In this document: one piece after another, positions 36,036 to 47,739 of the stretch
Layout: every line of letters starts with the position of its first letter
How positions within the stretch are numbered: position 1 is the stretch's first letter
Notes under the pieces: model-generated
Seen by the model: the letters and a program-made list of their open reading frames with translations, nothing else
What the model was told of the DNA's origin: nothing
Databases searched by the model: none
Program-made: the position numbers and the translations under genes
Source: Hydractinia symbiolongicarpus
Taxonomy: Eukaryota; Cnidaria; Hydrozoa; Anthoathecata; Hydractiniidae
Direction: 5' to 3'
NCBI RefSeq assembly: GCF_029227915.1
Contig: NC_079888.1
Location: 7,065,001-7,129,000, forward strand
Length of the DNA: 64,000 nt

Positions 36036-37325
36036 ATATAGGGTGTTAAATGTTAGTAACATCATTGTTACATTAATGCGCTGACCATAATTAATTTAAA
36101 CAATTATAATTAATACCAATGTTATATAATCCTTGTTTCTACTTGCAGGGGTGATTTTTTTCCTGTGGGGTGAATGTATTTATAAAAGATCATGCAAATA
36201 AGAACTTGGTTAAACGAAGCCAAAAGAATCTATGCAAAATCTATGCAAAATTTACAAATGACAAGATATATTAAATTATAGCATAATAAATAGCCCAAGT
36301 GATGTCATAGCGAGCTGTTGAATTACTTAAACGAAATACTGGGTTTTTAATTGGTTATATAAGGTGTTTTATGCAGTCAAGGTATTAAAAATTGTTCCTT
36401 TCTTTTGATTTGTTGTCACTTGCTAAATAACCTCGGTGCTAATATTACCAGACAGGATCGGGTCAGATTTCCTCGACCCAATTAAGCCACGGTTTTCGCT
36501 TCCGTAATATAATCTGTCGCAGATTTGAATTTCCAACTCGATTTGTGCTGCGGTTTTTGATTTGGCAAACGTGATCCGTCGCGAATTCGCCATTCTCAAT
36601 GCACTTCCAGAATGCGATTTATTTCGTCGCGACATAGTTTTCCAGGGTACAATATGGCTCCGTATTACGATTGATCAGGTCTTGCAGTGATAACTTTCCG
36701 TTAAAACTGGAAGGAAATACGCAAATGGCGGTGAAAAAGATGATATTGCTGTTATGATTGATAACGTCTAATCTTCTATGTCAACAGCGGAGAAAAAAAT
36801 AATTGGCAAAGATGCTGAATCAAATACATCATCCAATACATCATCAAGGGTTGAAAAATTTTGACAGTATGAAGTATGTCGCTTTTCTTTTTCTTTCTCA
36901 CTCCCCTTAGCCCAAAGGCATACCAGCTCCAAACAATCATTAAGTTACTAGCTATATCTCCTGATTGGATCTTCCCGCCCAGTGCATTAGTTTCTCTTTA
37001 TTTTTTTTCACTCTGCTTAACCATTTCCCCTTAGATTTTTTTTATAACATCAATACAATTTCCATGATTAAGTTATAAACAAACATTTTACTTTTAGGTT
37101 ATTTCCACAACTATGGGAAGGAAGGAATGAAGAGAAGGGGGATGTTGAAACAGCGTCTGTAAATGAATCAAGCATGATTGAAGCTCTGTTGTTATCTTTT
37201 CATGATAAGTACAGACAGCATTGGATTTAAAACAGTGATTGACCTTTAAGCTGATGGAAAATAAAATGAAACCACACTTACTTTATCCTTGAAAGTTTAT
37301 CAATTTTTGAGCATGATTGTTTAGT
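36036..37325. other. Duplicated non-coding DNA
   Basis: Matches 31792-33051 of unit 1. A 71-codon frame at 36423-36635 overlaps internally repetitive sequence (TAATCTGTCGCAGA / GTGATCCGTCGCGA) and shows no domain. Confidence 0.5.
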
Positions 37326-37444
37326 AGGCGACGTTTCGAAAGATCCTTTTCTTATCATCGGACAAGGTGAAATGATGTGGCGCATCTATTTATATAATGC
37401 AGAGGATTAAAATCCATAACAATTAACCAGTCAGGAACAACCTG
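37326..37444 (-). mobile_element. Penelope-like element 3' region
   Basis: On the minus strand, downstream of the endonuclease frame, there is GATCTTTCGAAACGTCGCC with a GAT...CTTATC phrase, a recurrent feature of the non-coding 3' part of Penelope-like elements. Missing in unit 1. Confidence 0.45.
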
Positions 37445-37940
37445 TTAATTATAGTTAATTACAGTAATTATATTCTTCGGACCTAGATGAAAATAACTAC
37501 TTCTTTTGAAGGATGGTAACCAAATCTCAGTAAGTTGATACGAGATGTTGTTGATCGTTTCTTTTGTCTTTCTAGCTGTTGCTCTGGTTTCTCTGTCAAT
37601 GATTTTCTTTTCATCCCAATTAGATTGTTGATTTCTGCTACAGCTGAAGTCCGCAATTTCGTTTTTCTTCACATATCCGTTTCTCACTGCGCGCATGTGT
37701 TCATCAACTCGTTGTTTGAATTTTCTTTTTGTTTTGCCTATATATGCTGCATCACAATCTCTACACGGGATTTCGTTTTTCCAGGCTAGTTTTGTCTTTT
37801 GGTTGGGACAAAGATAATTACAACAACATCGTAATTTCTGAAAAAGTTTGCCGTCACGCAGTCGTGTACTACAGAAACTGGCGTGATGGTAATGTAAAAG
37901 ATGCTAAAGACATTTCTCTTGACATGTAGTAGTGGCACTG
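37445..37940 (-). pseudogene. Penelope-like retroelement GIY-YIG endonuclease fragment
   Basis: The minus-strand translation ending at 37445 has the cysteine pair and YIG core IPCRDCDAAYIGKTKRKFKQ, then RVDEHMRAVRNG, the WDEKKIIDRE segment and a basic RATARKTKET helix ending near SYQLTEIW. This order is that of the GIY-YIG nuclease appended to reverse transcriptase in Penelope-like elements, where it nicks target DNA. Further upstream CDQCHYYMS and LRDGKLFQKL are readable but need a frame change. No reverse transcriptase precedes it, so only the C-terminal part survives. The plus-strand open frames here are shadows. Confidence 0.75.
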
Positions 37941-38536
37941 GTCACATTTTAAATTTAATTTGGGAAGAAAAGAAGGTTAAATTCGAAAGAAATCGATGAA
38001 TTCTCGCACGTACAATAAAAAAAATTGAAATATTTGATAATTTTTGTCATTATTAAGCATTATTTGGTTTCAACAATATTATTTGTGTAACTTTTGTTCT
38101 TTCGCTTTTGCGTCAACAACAATGAAAAAATTGACGGAACTGGCAGGGTTAGTTCTTCTATAAGAGAAACGATACCTTGCAATGTTAACTTATCATGCCT
38201 TTAGTAAAAAAACCATTCTTTCTCTGACCTGGCATTAATCTTTCTTAGCACGTGCTGCTTTTATTTCCATAACGCTAAAGTCAAAACAATTCAAACAATT
38301 TAGGCTACAAGTAAAGAGACATAATTTACAAGAAGCCTCTTTATGGTAATACCAAAAACATATGAAAATATCGCATTTACAACAGACACATTGATGTCTT
38401 GAACATATTGGCGTGGTCTTTATATACTATCAATCACAAATCCCAACGAAATGATTTTTCGCCCCACCACACGATACTTGTTGCCCGAGTATAAAGAATA
38501 TAGCTAAATGTATGTGTATAGGCGTGACTGCGTAAG

Positions 38537-39741
38537 AAATTGCATCTTCTTTAAAATTAAGGGTTGCTCATTGTGGGTCAGTCTATCCACCTGGAGGCTT
38601 CTCAATATTAATTTTATTCTGCACTCAAAAGATTGCTTACTTTTGTTCACTTTGTGCATATTTGGAATTAAAAAAGCTTTGCCATTACAAAGAGCATAAT
38701 GTATAAGTTGTCAGAAACTATTTTAATTTCTTAGGTAAAAAATTAATATACAACATTAATGATTATTAAACATTTAGCATATTCAATGTCTCCAGATGCA
38801 CCATGTCTAAAAAAACCTTTCCATTTTGAATCTGATCTGGATTGGACTGTCATTACATAACATTGGTTAGTTTTTGCCATTGCCATAACATTTGTTCTTT
38901 TGTTGCAACAACAACGAAAAAAACACTGAAATATAATTACTATTGGCGAAATATCGAACAGGTAGATGAGAGATAGCTTACACTTTTCATTTTGAATCTG
39001 ACCTGGATTAAATTCATGCTTTTCATACAATTATTAACAATTAGAAGTGAGAAACGCTGAGATAGCATCACCTTTGTCATCGTAAGAGACATTGATAGTT
39101 TATAGGAAATATGCCTATTCACAAGGTAATACATGGATACATTACATACAGACACAGGAGAGACAAATAGTTGACATGAGAAATGAACAGAAAGTTAAAT
39201 AGCCGAGTATGTTCAAAGTTATTTTTGGTGACGCAAAGGTTTTACAGACGTACTCATAGAGGATTCAGAATAAATAAATAAATATCTACGGCTTTTTTAT
39301 GATCGAATTGAATCAAGCTGCAAATTTGCAGATATGTTTGTTTTTTGTACGGTTCCCTACAACCTCAGGGTTTACTGCATTTTTTAAGTCAAAATAATTT
39401 TCTGACCATAAGTTATGGTTTTTGGAAAAGGAATCAGCCAGAAAAGTAGTAAACATTTTCACTTCTGCATATTTTTCTAAATAAATATAATAAATACAAA
39501 CGTAAGCTATTCCCGAAAAACACCGTACAAAAATTCACCTTAACCAGGCATTAAATAAAGTTCAGGGCCATTGCCTAAAGTCTTCAAAATAAATCCACTT
39601 AAACATAAAAAAGTTGCTACTACAAATCTTTCGAAGTTATTAAAGGATTTTTTATCAACTAAAAGCCATGTTTGCATGACTCAGTCAAGATGACGAACAC
39701 TGGACAGCACTGAAAAAGTTTTGTATAAGACATCTAAATAT
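38537..39741. other. 3' flank of the secreted-protein gene
   Basis: No certain gene. A possible acceptor TTATATTTCAG (minus strand, exon start 38925) would join in phase to the donor at 39759 and add about 18 residues ending KNKCYGNGKN-stop. That would be a plausible last exon for the gene at 39759-41108 but is unproven. Confidence 0.35.
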
Positions 39742-41108
39742 TCACCTACCCCACTTACCGCAATGTACAATTTTGTTTCTAACCATGTCAAACTTTTCCT
39801 TTGGCGACTTTGTCTTGTAGTAAAGATTGATAGAATTACCTTCGGAGTTCTTTTGTTTTGTTGGGAATACATGTTTCTTTATTGGCACAGGCGTTGTTTT
39901 AACCATTCCATAGCAAGTAAATCCTGGAGGGCAATAAGGAATGCGTTTGTAAGCCGTGTGTGTTGGCAAAGCACCAGTGCTGCTTGCTTTCGCGCGAATC
40001 ATTTGTGGTTTATATGTAAATGTGACAAATCCAAAACATGTCATAGTATTTGGACAGTTCCTGGGTGGTGTTATGGGCTTATCAGTCACATTTACCCAGC
40101 CCATGCATATAATTCCTTTTGGACAGCGTGGTTGATTGATTACTATTGTAACGTTAGTTTTGGGAGAAATGTCTGTCTTTGTGCCATTTCGGGATAACAC
40201 ATTTCTTCGTAACCTGTTCTTATGTGCACCCTTTCGTTTCAGTGATTTCAATGATTTGATGATGTAAGAATGATCAGACGATTCCTCGAGATGAATATTA
40301 AGGTGTTCCTCACTCAAATCATCGACTGTTTCAACTGTTGGTAAAAAGCAACTTGCAGAAATCTGTTTTCTTAGGCATTTCTTGTAACGATGAAGCGAAC
40401 CTTTTGTTTTTAAAGGCTCAGTTTTACTGAGAGGAAAAGGCCTGTATTGACATTTGTCGTTAAAAAAAGTTTTAATATTAAATATTTCAGCATGGATTAT
40501 ATTTCCGGCACCTTTATTTACATCCACGTCGAAGCTGCTATCTCGCTTGCAAATTTTTGCAGTGTATTCGATGGCATTGCTTTTTTCAATTCTAACCTTG
40601 TATTGGCATGGAATCGTGCAGTTTCCCTAAATGAAATGTATTAATAGTGAATACAGTTAATGGCAAAGCAGGAGATTTAGTAATAGTACTTTAGAATCAG
40701 CCAGAGTAACACTGTTTATTCGTAACAAAAAATTGTGTACAATCGCTTATTATATGATTGATTAGCAGTAAAAAAAGTCTTAATTAACAATAAACATTGT
40801 GGTCAAATGGCTTGTAAATGTGCCTATGGTATCTGTGGTGTTATTATAGAAACCGCAAAGAAAGGACCAGAAATATAATTAGAAAAGTTCTGTTATTTAA
40901 AGTGTGAAGAATAAAAAGAAAGAATAATCGTTGTAAAAACACTGACTTATATAATTAAACGAAAAAATGCATCAAATGCCTTGGTAAATTATTTCTACGC
41001 ATTTTACAGATTCTTTTAAGTATATACTAATCTGAGAAATGTGAAATAGCGTTGACTGACCTGTGTGATGGCAATGACAATCAGAATAGCATATCGTACT
41101 AATTCCAT
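39742..41108 (-). CDS. Secreted protein with three C-P-x4-C-x-G-x-V modules
   Basis: Two exons are clear: exon 1 41108-41061 (signal peptide MELVRYAILIVIAITQ, donor CAG|GTCAGT, phase 0) and exon 2 40626-39759 (acceptor CATTTAG). Exon 2 probably ends at the donor CATTGCG|GTAAGT; reading on reaches a stop at 39742. The mature protein starts GNCTIPCQYKVRIEKSNAIE with an NCT glycosylation sequon. A basic middle contains KSLKRKGAHKNRLRR. Near the end lie three modules, CPKGIICMGWV, CPNTMTCFGFV and CPPGFTCYGMV (about 40125-39900), each followed by a Thr/Pro stretch. I do not recognise the family. It is probably extracellular. The disulfide-like spacing and proline linkers suggest a small repeated fold. 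Decayed relatives of its 5' end lie at 35462-36035. A TATA box precedes it. Confidence 0.7.
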
Positions 41109-41193
41109 GTTTCTTCCAATTTTGTTTGTTTTTAGCTTTAAGGATAAACTTTTGTTGCAGATTTGATAATAGAAAGAGAGAGAACATCGCGTC

Positions 41194-41200
41194 TTTTATA
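41194..41200 (-). promoter_or_regulatory. TATA box of the secreted-protein gene
   Basis: TATAAAA on the minus strand, 86 bases upstream of the ATG at 41108. The same element and its surroundings are conserved in the relic at about 35990-36010, supporting function. Confidence 0.6.
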
Positions 41201-44200
41201 ATGGTGTACACTGGTACCGGGGGCGGGAACAATTCGATAAAGTTTTTTCAAGGTTGTAGGATTACCTATCACGAGACATCATTGGTGGTAATTATAACGC
41301 CGACGTTAATTATTATGAACAGTCACTATTAATATTAAATTTACATGGTTTCTATATGAGAAAGCAAACTTTAAACATTTCTGTGGTGTGAATTTATTTT
41401 TTAGGAGATTATTTAATTGATTCCATGAGAGCGTGATCATTGGAAAGCTCGCAAATAAAATTTTTTATTCCATAACCATTTCTGTGAAAACCGTAAAATG
41501 TTAATGATAATCTTCCTGTTTACCGAATGTATAATATATTATATTAAGGCATTAAAAATTGTTCCTTCCTTTCGACCTATTATCACTTGCTGAATAATAT
41601 CCGTGCAAATAGCTATCATATGTGCTTTTACTGTGTCTGGGTTAGACGTGGATTTTTTCACATTACCTTTGGTTGTATTTTTACATAATGCTTGCGCAAA
41701 AATAACAAGCACCTTAATTCACTTATGCTATTAAAATTAATTTCATCAGGTAACGTTTACAAATGCTCGATCAATTCTAATCACACTTGTTGTTTTTTAA
41801 TTTACCGTCAGCTAAACACTTAGTAGAATGTCATGCTTACAGAAGTTTCCATTGTTTATGCAACTCAATGATGCAATAAATTTTTGGTCCAATGAATTCT
41901 AAGAAAAAAAGGAACACCGGTTGAAATCTCCCACACTTGCATTTGCTTAAACAAACAGAAGTACACCCCCGGAGAAGATGATTGACATATTGGTTGATTG
42001 GAAAGTTAAAAGGAATTGTTATTAAGAAATTTGATTCAATTGTGAAAAATACAAAAATTAAGTCACACTTGTTAATGTCGCAAAATCAGAAATTACGTAT
42101 AAGAAATATTCTTTTAACGGAATAAAATTATAGCTAAATATTGTGCTTTAAAAATTTCACCTTCCCACAACTTGAAGGTTGTATTTTTAAAGGACAACCA
42201 CTGTTTTGTCCAACACTGATTGTGACGAATGGACAAGAAGAGCAAAAAGAAATACTTGATTATTGATATATATCCAAGATTGTAGTGTCTCTGTGTCTTT
42301 TTCTTCTTCGCAGTTTGCGTAATAAATGCAAAATTTGGACTAAAATTTCATCCAGAACAAAAATTTAAAAGCTACAAAATTGAATTGTCGTAACTTCGAT
42401 TAACTTGTTGTAACTTCGATTGTGCTCTGTATATGATTAGTTGAGGTTTGTTAAGATTATGTTTGCAGCTTATTAGCACAAGACGTAGTATATTTAAAAT
42501 AAATGTAGATTTACTCTGCGTTATTATTCCACATTGACCAGTTTGTCAACCGAGATTTACTTTGGAGGAAGAATTGTTGCCGGCCCGGGCGATTTGATCT
42601 TAGGTAGGCTTTATGGCCAAGTAAATTCTAAAAAGTTAATTGTGACATAGCAGAAATTTGTTCCTCATTTGACATTCATTGTGTTGCTTTCATTACACTT
42701 TAACAAAATCAACTTGTTGAAAATATATTTAGCAAAGTATCAACTCTGCTTATAACGAAGTCTCGCAAGTGCTTTATTATCTGGTTCGTAGCAATAATTA
42801 AGCTGTTTATCTCGATATCCAAACCCCGTTTTAATCAAACTATAATGCTTGGCGAAGTTCTTTCAAAGAAAAAACAGCAAATTTTCTTTTGGCATTAACG
42901 AAAAACATCACGAACTGATTAAGATTTAGATTCATTGTACTGTATTCCATTGAATTTAATCCTTATATTGAGTGCGTTTTTTTAAGGATAAATGAACTGA
43001 AGCACTATAATTTAATAGGAATTCAAAAAAACATCCTTTGCACAATGAGAAGAAACTCTTTCTTGGATTCTAAACTTCACTTTAATATCGGTGTATCTCA
43101 CATACTCCATGTCAATGATTTTCAGCATACATTGCAAATGTCTTCAGAGCATAATTTGTCTAATATAGGACACACACAAAGACAAACATGGAAGGAAATC
43201 GTTATGCATGATGAATGTCTTTCTGTCATTGGTCGAACAATTACGCTGCAAGCAAATCAAGGAGTACAAAGGAAGGATCATCAGTAAATGAGTAATATAA
43301 TTACTAATAATTATTGGTAATAGGGAAAACTTAAGAAAATATTTTCTGCATATTAAAATGCACTCTTTGTAACTGCTTTCGACCAAGCTAGTTCAACAAC
43401 TGCGAATGAAATTGTGCTTTGCACGTTGATATCTGTAGATGCCAATGAAAACGTCTGGTATGCCAACACAATTAATAATAATTATGGAAAGCGAGATTTT
43501 TTTTACATTTTGCACAAAAATGAGAGATACAACAAATACAAAAAAGAAGTAATAATACTTATTTTAGCTTCTCGGAAAATCACGACATGCAACTAGTAAA
43601 TTTATTGAAAATCGATGAGTCGACTTATAACAGCTACAAGAACGTTAGGTTATCTCCGTTTATTTTCTTTCAAATAAGTCGAAAGGATTTATGTTTTATT
43701 ACCGTATATATTTGTCTCTTCTTTCGCATAGGTAAAGAGTTTTAAAGACAACTCCTTCGGTAAATCTTTTGATCTGAGAATAGCTTTAATACTTACAGTT
43801 TCTTTCCATGGATTCTTTACTTAGTCAACACGGATGTAAGGCAATAAAGCGCAGGCTTTATCGGGATAATATTTTTTTTCTAAGTCTATAATATTAATAA
43901 AAATGATTTTTTTGATCGGTTTGTTTTCTTATGTAACACCACAATCGAATATAGTAGATGTAAAAAATGGACTAATATTCGAGCAAAGCCTGAATGTAAC
44001 TGACATTGTGCAGAGAATAATGTTGGAATGTTTTGAAATCCATTTGAACAACTAATGAAGTGTCACTATTAATTGAAAAAATAAGTGCATGCCTTCCTTC
44101 ATAAGAAAATAGATGTGCATTGTGATAATTATACGGTAGGTGTATAATAAGAAGGATTACTACACGGTTAATGCTTGTGCATAGTGCGATAACATTTACA

Positions 44201-45486
44201 AGACTAAGCAAATTCTATCGAAAACAGTATCGTGCAACACAACATCATTTTTATTTAGTCTTTCAACTATCCCACTTTCTCCAATTCTTGTATCAACGCT
44301 TGAATTTTTGGGCAACAATTGCTTTGTCATTCCCCTGTTTTATTTTCTTAGAAAAATGCAACACCAGCAGATGTGCTTGCTGAGCAAGTTAATTTTAATT
44401 CATTGCTCGACCAGTATTTCTTCCTTGACGTTATTACTATTTCATAGAGCCTTCTAATAACGAGTAGTTATTTAAACATTTTTTGTTTTCATAAACAAAG
44501 GCTGGCGCATATTAATCATAAAGTGAGTTCTACGAAATGTCGAGCAACAAATAAAATCTCCCACACTGGCACGTGGTCCAACTTGCAAACAAAAATACAC
44601 CCCCGGAGATGATGTAGCGCATTATGTTGGCTTCACCACTAATAAACTGTGGTACTACAGAGTGTAGAAAGCGTCCTAATAAGAAAAAGAATGCGAAAAA
44701 TAATAAAAGATAAATTCTAAAGTCTTTGTATCAAGCTGAGGTGAAATGGTTGATGTAACTCTAATATAATAAGAAATCGAAATATGTTAGCGAAATCAGA
44801 GTATTATTTCCTTAATGATTAGAGCCTTTATCAGAGTGAATCAAACTTTCTGAATAAGCACCCACATGCTCGTATAGGATTGACACAAATGAACTCCCAC
44901 TAGGATAACACATAAATCATATATTAAAACAATGCAACAGGAAAAAAGTTCTAGTCTTGTCAACAATTGCATAAACAATGCAAACTTAAAGTATAATCTC
45001 CGACCTGGATTTATGCTGGAGGTTGGCGGTGATAAAGACAGTGGAAGGAGGGCTTGTAGGATACTGGTGAGATTTCATCATCATTAACAGCCTTTGTTAT
45101 GCTGATGGTTACGTGAAGAACATTTAACACGCACAAAACCAATCTTACGGACTAATAAGGTCAGCGTTACACGTGCTTCGAGAAGAAAGACGAGGACACA
45201 GAAATTGTCGACATCTGCAATTTTCAATCTTGACCTATTACTTTATATAGATCCTATATAGATCACTATTGAGCTCATATTGTCACATTACTCTACATAA
45301 AACTCTTCCTCACTTGTACTATTAGTGCCGGCGGTAATTTTTATACAGGGTAAAAACATCACATATACACATAATCTTTCAAATATTTATAGAGTTATCG
45401 AAGTGGAAAAAATGATCTCCGTTATGTAGGTTTAAAATTTGATGTTAAAAACCTTTTTAAAAAGGAAAGCTGTATTTGGATTAAGT
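41201..45486. other. Long non-coding interval with old repeats
   Basis: 41230-41600 is the diverged counterpart of 36036-36440. A roughly 70-bp block (AATCTCCCACACTTGC ... ACACCCCCGGAGA) at about 41923-41990 recurs at 44561-44632. Two open frames at 43045-43605 have no recognisable domain. No RNA gene seen. Confidence 0.45.
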
Positions 45487-45721
45487 ATCTTTCGGACAAA
45501 ACTTTGTTGGACAAAATTTTTGTCACCTTCAGAAATTTTCGTTTCTTCTGTCCGACGAAAATTTTTGTTCCATTTCTTATTAAAATTCAATCGGCTAATA
45601 TACAGGTGAAAACAAATACCACAAACGTTGTATATCCTTAGCAAACCTATATTCTTCAAGTAAATATAACATCAAAGGTGTTTTACAAGTGCAATTTTGT
45701 AAAACATGTAAGATTTCTACG

Positions 45722-46181
45722 CTACGGTTTCTTCATTTTCTGAAGATTCGGTTGATGAATACGATACGATACAAGGTTTTTATCCCTTGATTTAACCACT
45801 TCACTACATATCTCGATTTCTAACGATTCGAATGCCGTCTCGTATATGATTGGCGTCTTTTTTCTTTTACCCTTTGGTTTGACCACTTCGGTATCATCTT
45901 CATTTTTGTCTTGTTCAACTATAAAGTTTATATCATCACATTCTTCGTCTTCTGAATATATTTTTTTGTGATTCGTAATCATATGAATATAGACATGTAG
46001 CGAAGTTCTTAGTTTTTTGATGCATAATAAAACGTGTACTTTTGAACGTTAACATTAGAGGAATTTCTAAACCCCCCTGCTGGAATCGGAGATGGATGAT
46101 ATTTTGTATTTTGCACTGATCATTCGATTTTTCCATTTTCTTCTTTAAAGAAGAACAATGTGTGTCTGGATATCTCTCCAA
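45722..46181 (-). pseudogene. HIRAN-gene-like C-terminal fragment, frameshifted
   Basis: Two overlapping minus-strand frames (46181-45936 and 45982-45722) read as one protein broken by a frameshift near 45970. The first contains RFQQGGLEIPLMLTFKS and then KTKNFATCLYSYDYE. The second continues as an acidic stretch and a KPKGKRKK basic cluster. The intact gene at 61614 has LPQGGLEIPIKLCVG, then KMKGFMLENYLEPEK and an acidic tail in the same order, so this is a decayed relative of its C-terminal half. The zinc-finger and HIRAN halves are not visible here. Confidence 0.55.
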
Positions 46182-46251
46182 GAATATGTCCCACTGTTGT
46201 TATTTGTAAAGGATGTCAAACAAATGCTTTGATCGTTCAGCTATGCGTTTT

Positions 46252-46253
<2 letters not shown>

Positions 46254-46288
<35 letters not shown>
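46254..46288. repeat. (TA)n microsatellite
   Basis: About 17 uninterrupted TA dinucleotides. Confidence 0.95.
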
Positions 46289-46293
<5 letters not shown>

Positions 46294-46610
46294 TTAAAAT
46301 ATTAGAAAATTTGCTTTTGGACAAATTTATTCGTCGGACAAAATTTTTTGCCAAACAAAATTTTTGCCGGACAAAAATTTCGCAGACATAATTTTCGTCA
46401 CTAAAGAAAAATTTCGTCACTTTTGTCCGAAAAAGTTTTGTTCGATAAGGTAGTTGTTAAGTGCGTCACCTTAAAATAAGCACAAAATGACATTTACTCA
46501 TTTATTTGTCTTTAATTGTTTTTTTATTTCTAACACAAATGATTGAGGTTTAGGGAGCTCTTTAATGTTCTTTAAGCACGATCATAAGTTTATTAAGTAG
46601 TATCAATGCT

Positions 46611-46871
46611 TCAAATATGGTCTTTCTCTTTAACCTGCGTACTCTGACCTTCTTTATGATCAGAAGAAACCACTTCTAGTTTATACATTCCAAGTTTTTT
46701 CCGGAGATATTTAGTCATACATTTTTGCACTAAGCTCACTTTCCCAATGTACTGTGCATCTGAGTTGAGTACAGACAATGAACTGCATTTTTCGACAACA
46801 AAATTAATATGAGTCTCACTTTTAAGACCATAGTCTGAATATGTGTGTTCTTTGAAAATTTCTCCTAACAC
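46611..46871 (-). pseudogene. Unidentified decayed coding fragment
   Basis: An 86-codon minus-strand frame (phrases GLKSETHINFVVEKC and TKYLRKKLGMYKLE) with protein-like composition; the preceding coding-like stretch (KNCFAKCSFTEETNEVKGE) lies in another frame, implying a frameshift near 46870. No family recognised. It might be an upstream part of the neighbouring HIRAN-like pseudogene, but it lies outside the inverted repeats. Confidence 0.3.
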
Positions 46872-47739
46872 TTTCGCCTTTTACTTCGTTTGTTTCCTCG
46901 GTAAAGCTACATTTAGCGAAACAGTTCTTAGTAGTTTCAGCAGTTAGCTCTTTTCAAGTATTGGCAACCCATTTGAGAAATTGTAGAATATTCATTTGCA
47001 ATTTCGGAGGCTAGTAAGTCTTTTTGGACACGCGCAATAACATAGCGAACTAACATCCTTAGACACGTTCATTTACAGCTATGAAATATCTCGACATCTA
47101 GAGACTGCAGAATAGTTTATAAAAAGATTTAAGTTGTAAAAATAGCTTCATTGTGAAGTCTTAAATGATTAAAATAAATACTTGTAAAACAGCTCAACAA
47201 AGGTGTACGCTAATAACAGTGTTCACTAATACGTTAGTAAATCCTGCAATTTAGAAATAATTTGTTGTTTTCAAAATGTACGCTCTTATAATAATACGAA
47301 AAGTTTGTCTATGACTTAAAATACCGGTTATAAAGGCATTGTATTACACTTAAAATTTTAAAGTCAAATAACTTGAAAACTGCTTAAAATAACTGGCGTC
47401 ATCGTAATTACGAATCACCTGGAAAAATCTGAAAGTTTGAAAATTAGACTTATCGACTGGTCCCTAAGATAAGTGTCTTTTCTATGATTTTTTTAGAATC
47501 GACTATATATTTTTATACTTTTCTTTATTGTTCTGTAATTTATCAAACTTTGCAGTTAAAACAATACTTACGTCAAAAAAAGTATAATAAATTAGTGAAG
47601 TCACTTGCAAGTTTAGGGCTAAGTAACTTGAAAACGGGTGAAAATAACTGACACCATTTCTTGCGTGGGTATCTAGGGATTACCTAGGATTAATTTTCTA
47701 AAGCTTGGTCAACTGACCCGTTTTGAAACAAAGTAGAGA
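46872..47739. other. Non-coding, no gene seen
   Basis: AT-rich; diverged Helitron-interior-like phrases (AACTTGAAAAC, TCGACTGGTCCC) from about 47390 onward. Confidence 0.4.

Larger units (their letters stand above)
33995..38536 (+). repeat. Tandem segmental duplication, unit 2
   Basis: Directly abuts unit 1. Starts inside the MITE body, so the MITE copy here (33995-34707) lacks its left end and poly-G. Carries two segments missing from unit 1; the first matches an older copy near 41 kb and is therefore ancestral, meaning unit 1 lost it. Confidence 0.92.
45487..46445. mobile_element. Inverted-repeat unit carrying a HIRAN-like gene fragment
   Basis: The left end (about 45487: ATCTTTCGGACAAAACTTTGTTGGACAAAA region) and the reverse complement of the right end (about 46445: ATCGAACAAAACTTTTTCGGACAAAA region) align over roughly 30 bases. 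Both ends contain further GGACAAAATTTTTG copies inside. Between them lie the pseudogene at 45722-46181 and a TA microsatellite. No clean target duplication was found; superfamily unknown. Confidence 0.5.

Noticed and set aside
36423-36635. 70-codon minus-strand frame in duplication unit 2
   Set aside because: Overlies internally repetitive DNA; the matching part in unit 1 shows no conserved frame.
43045-43605. Two consecutive plus-strand frames (80 and 60 codons)
   Set aside because: Protein-like composition at places, but no recognisable motif or splice structure; possibly transposon debris.
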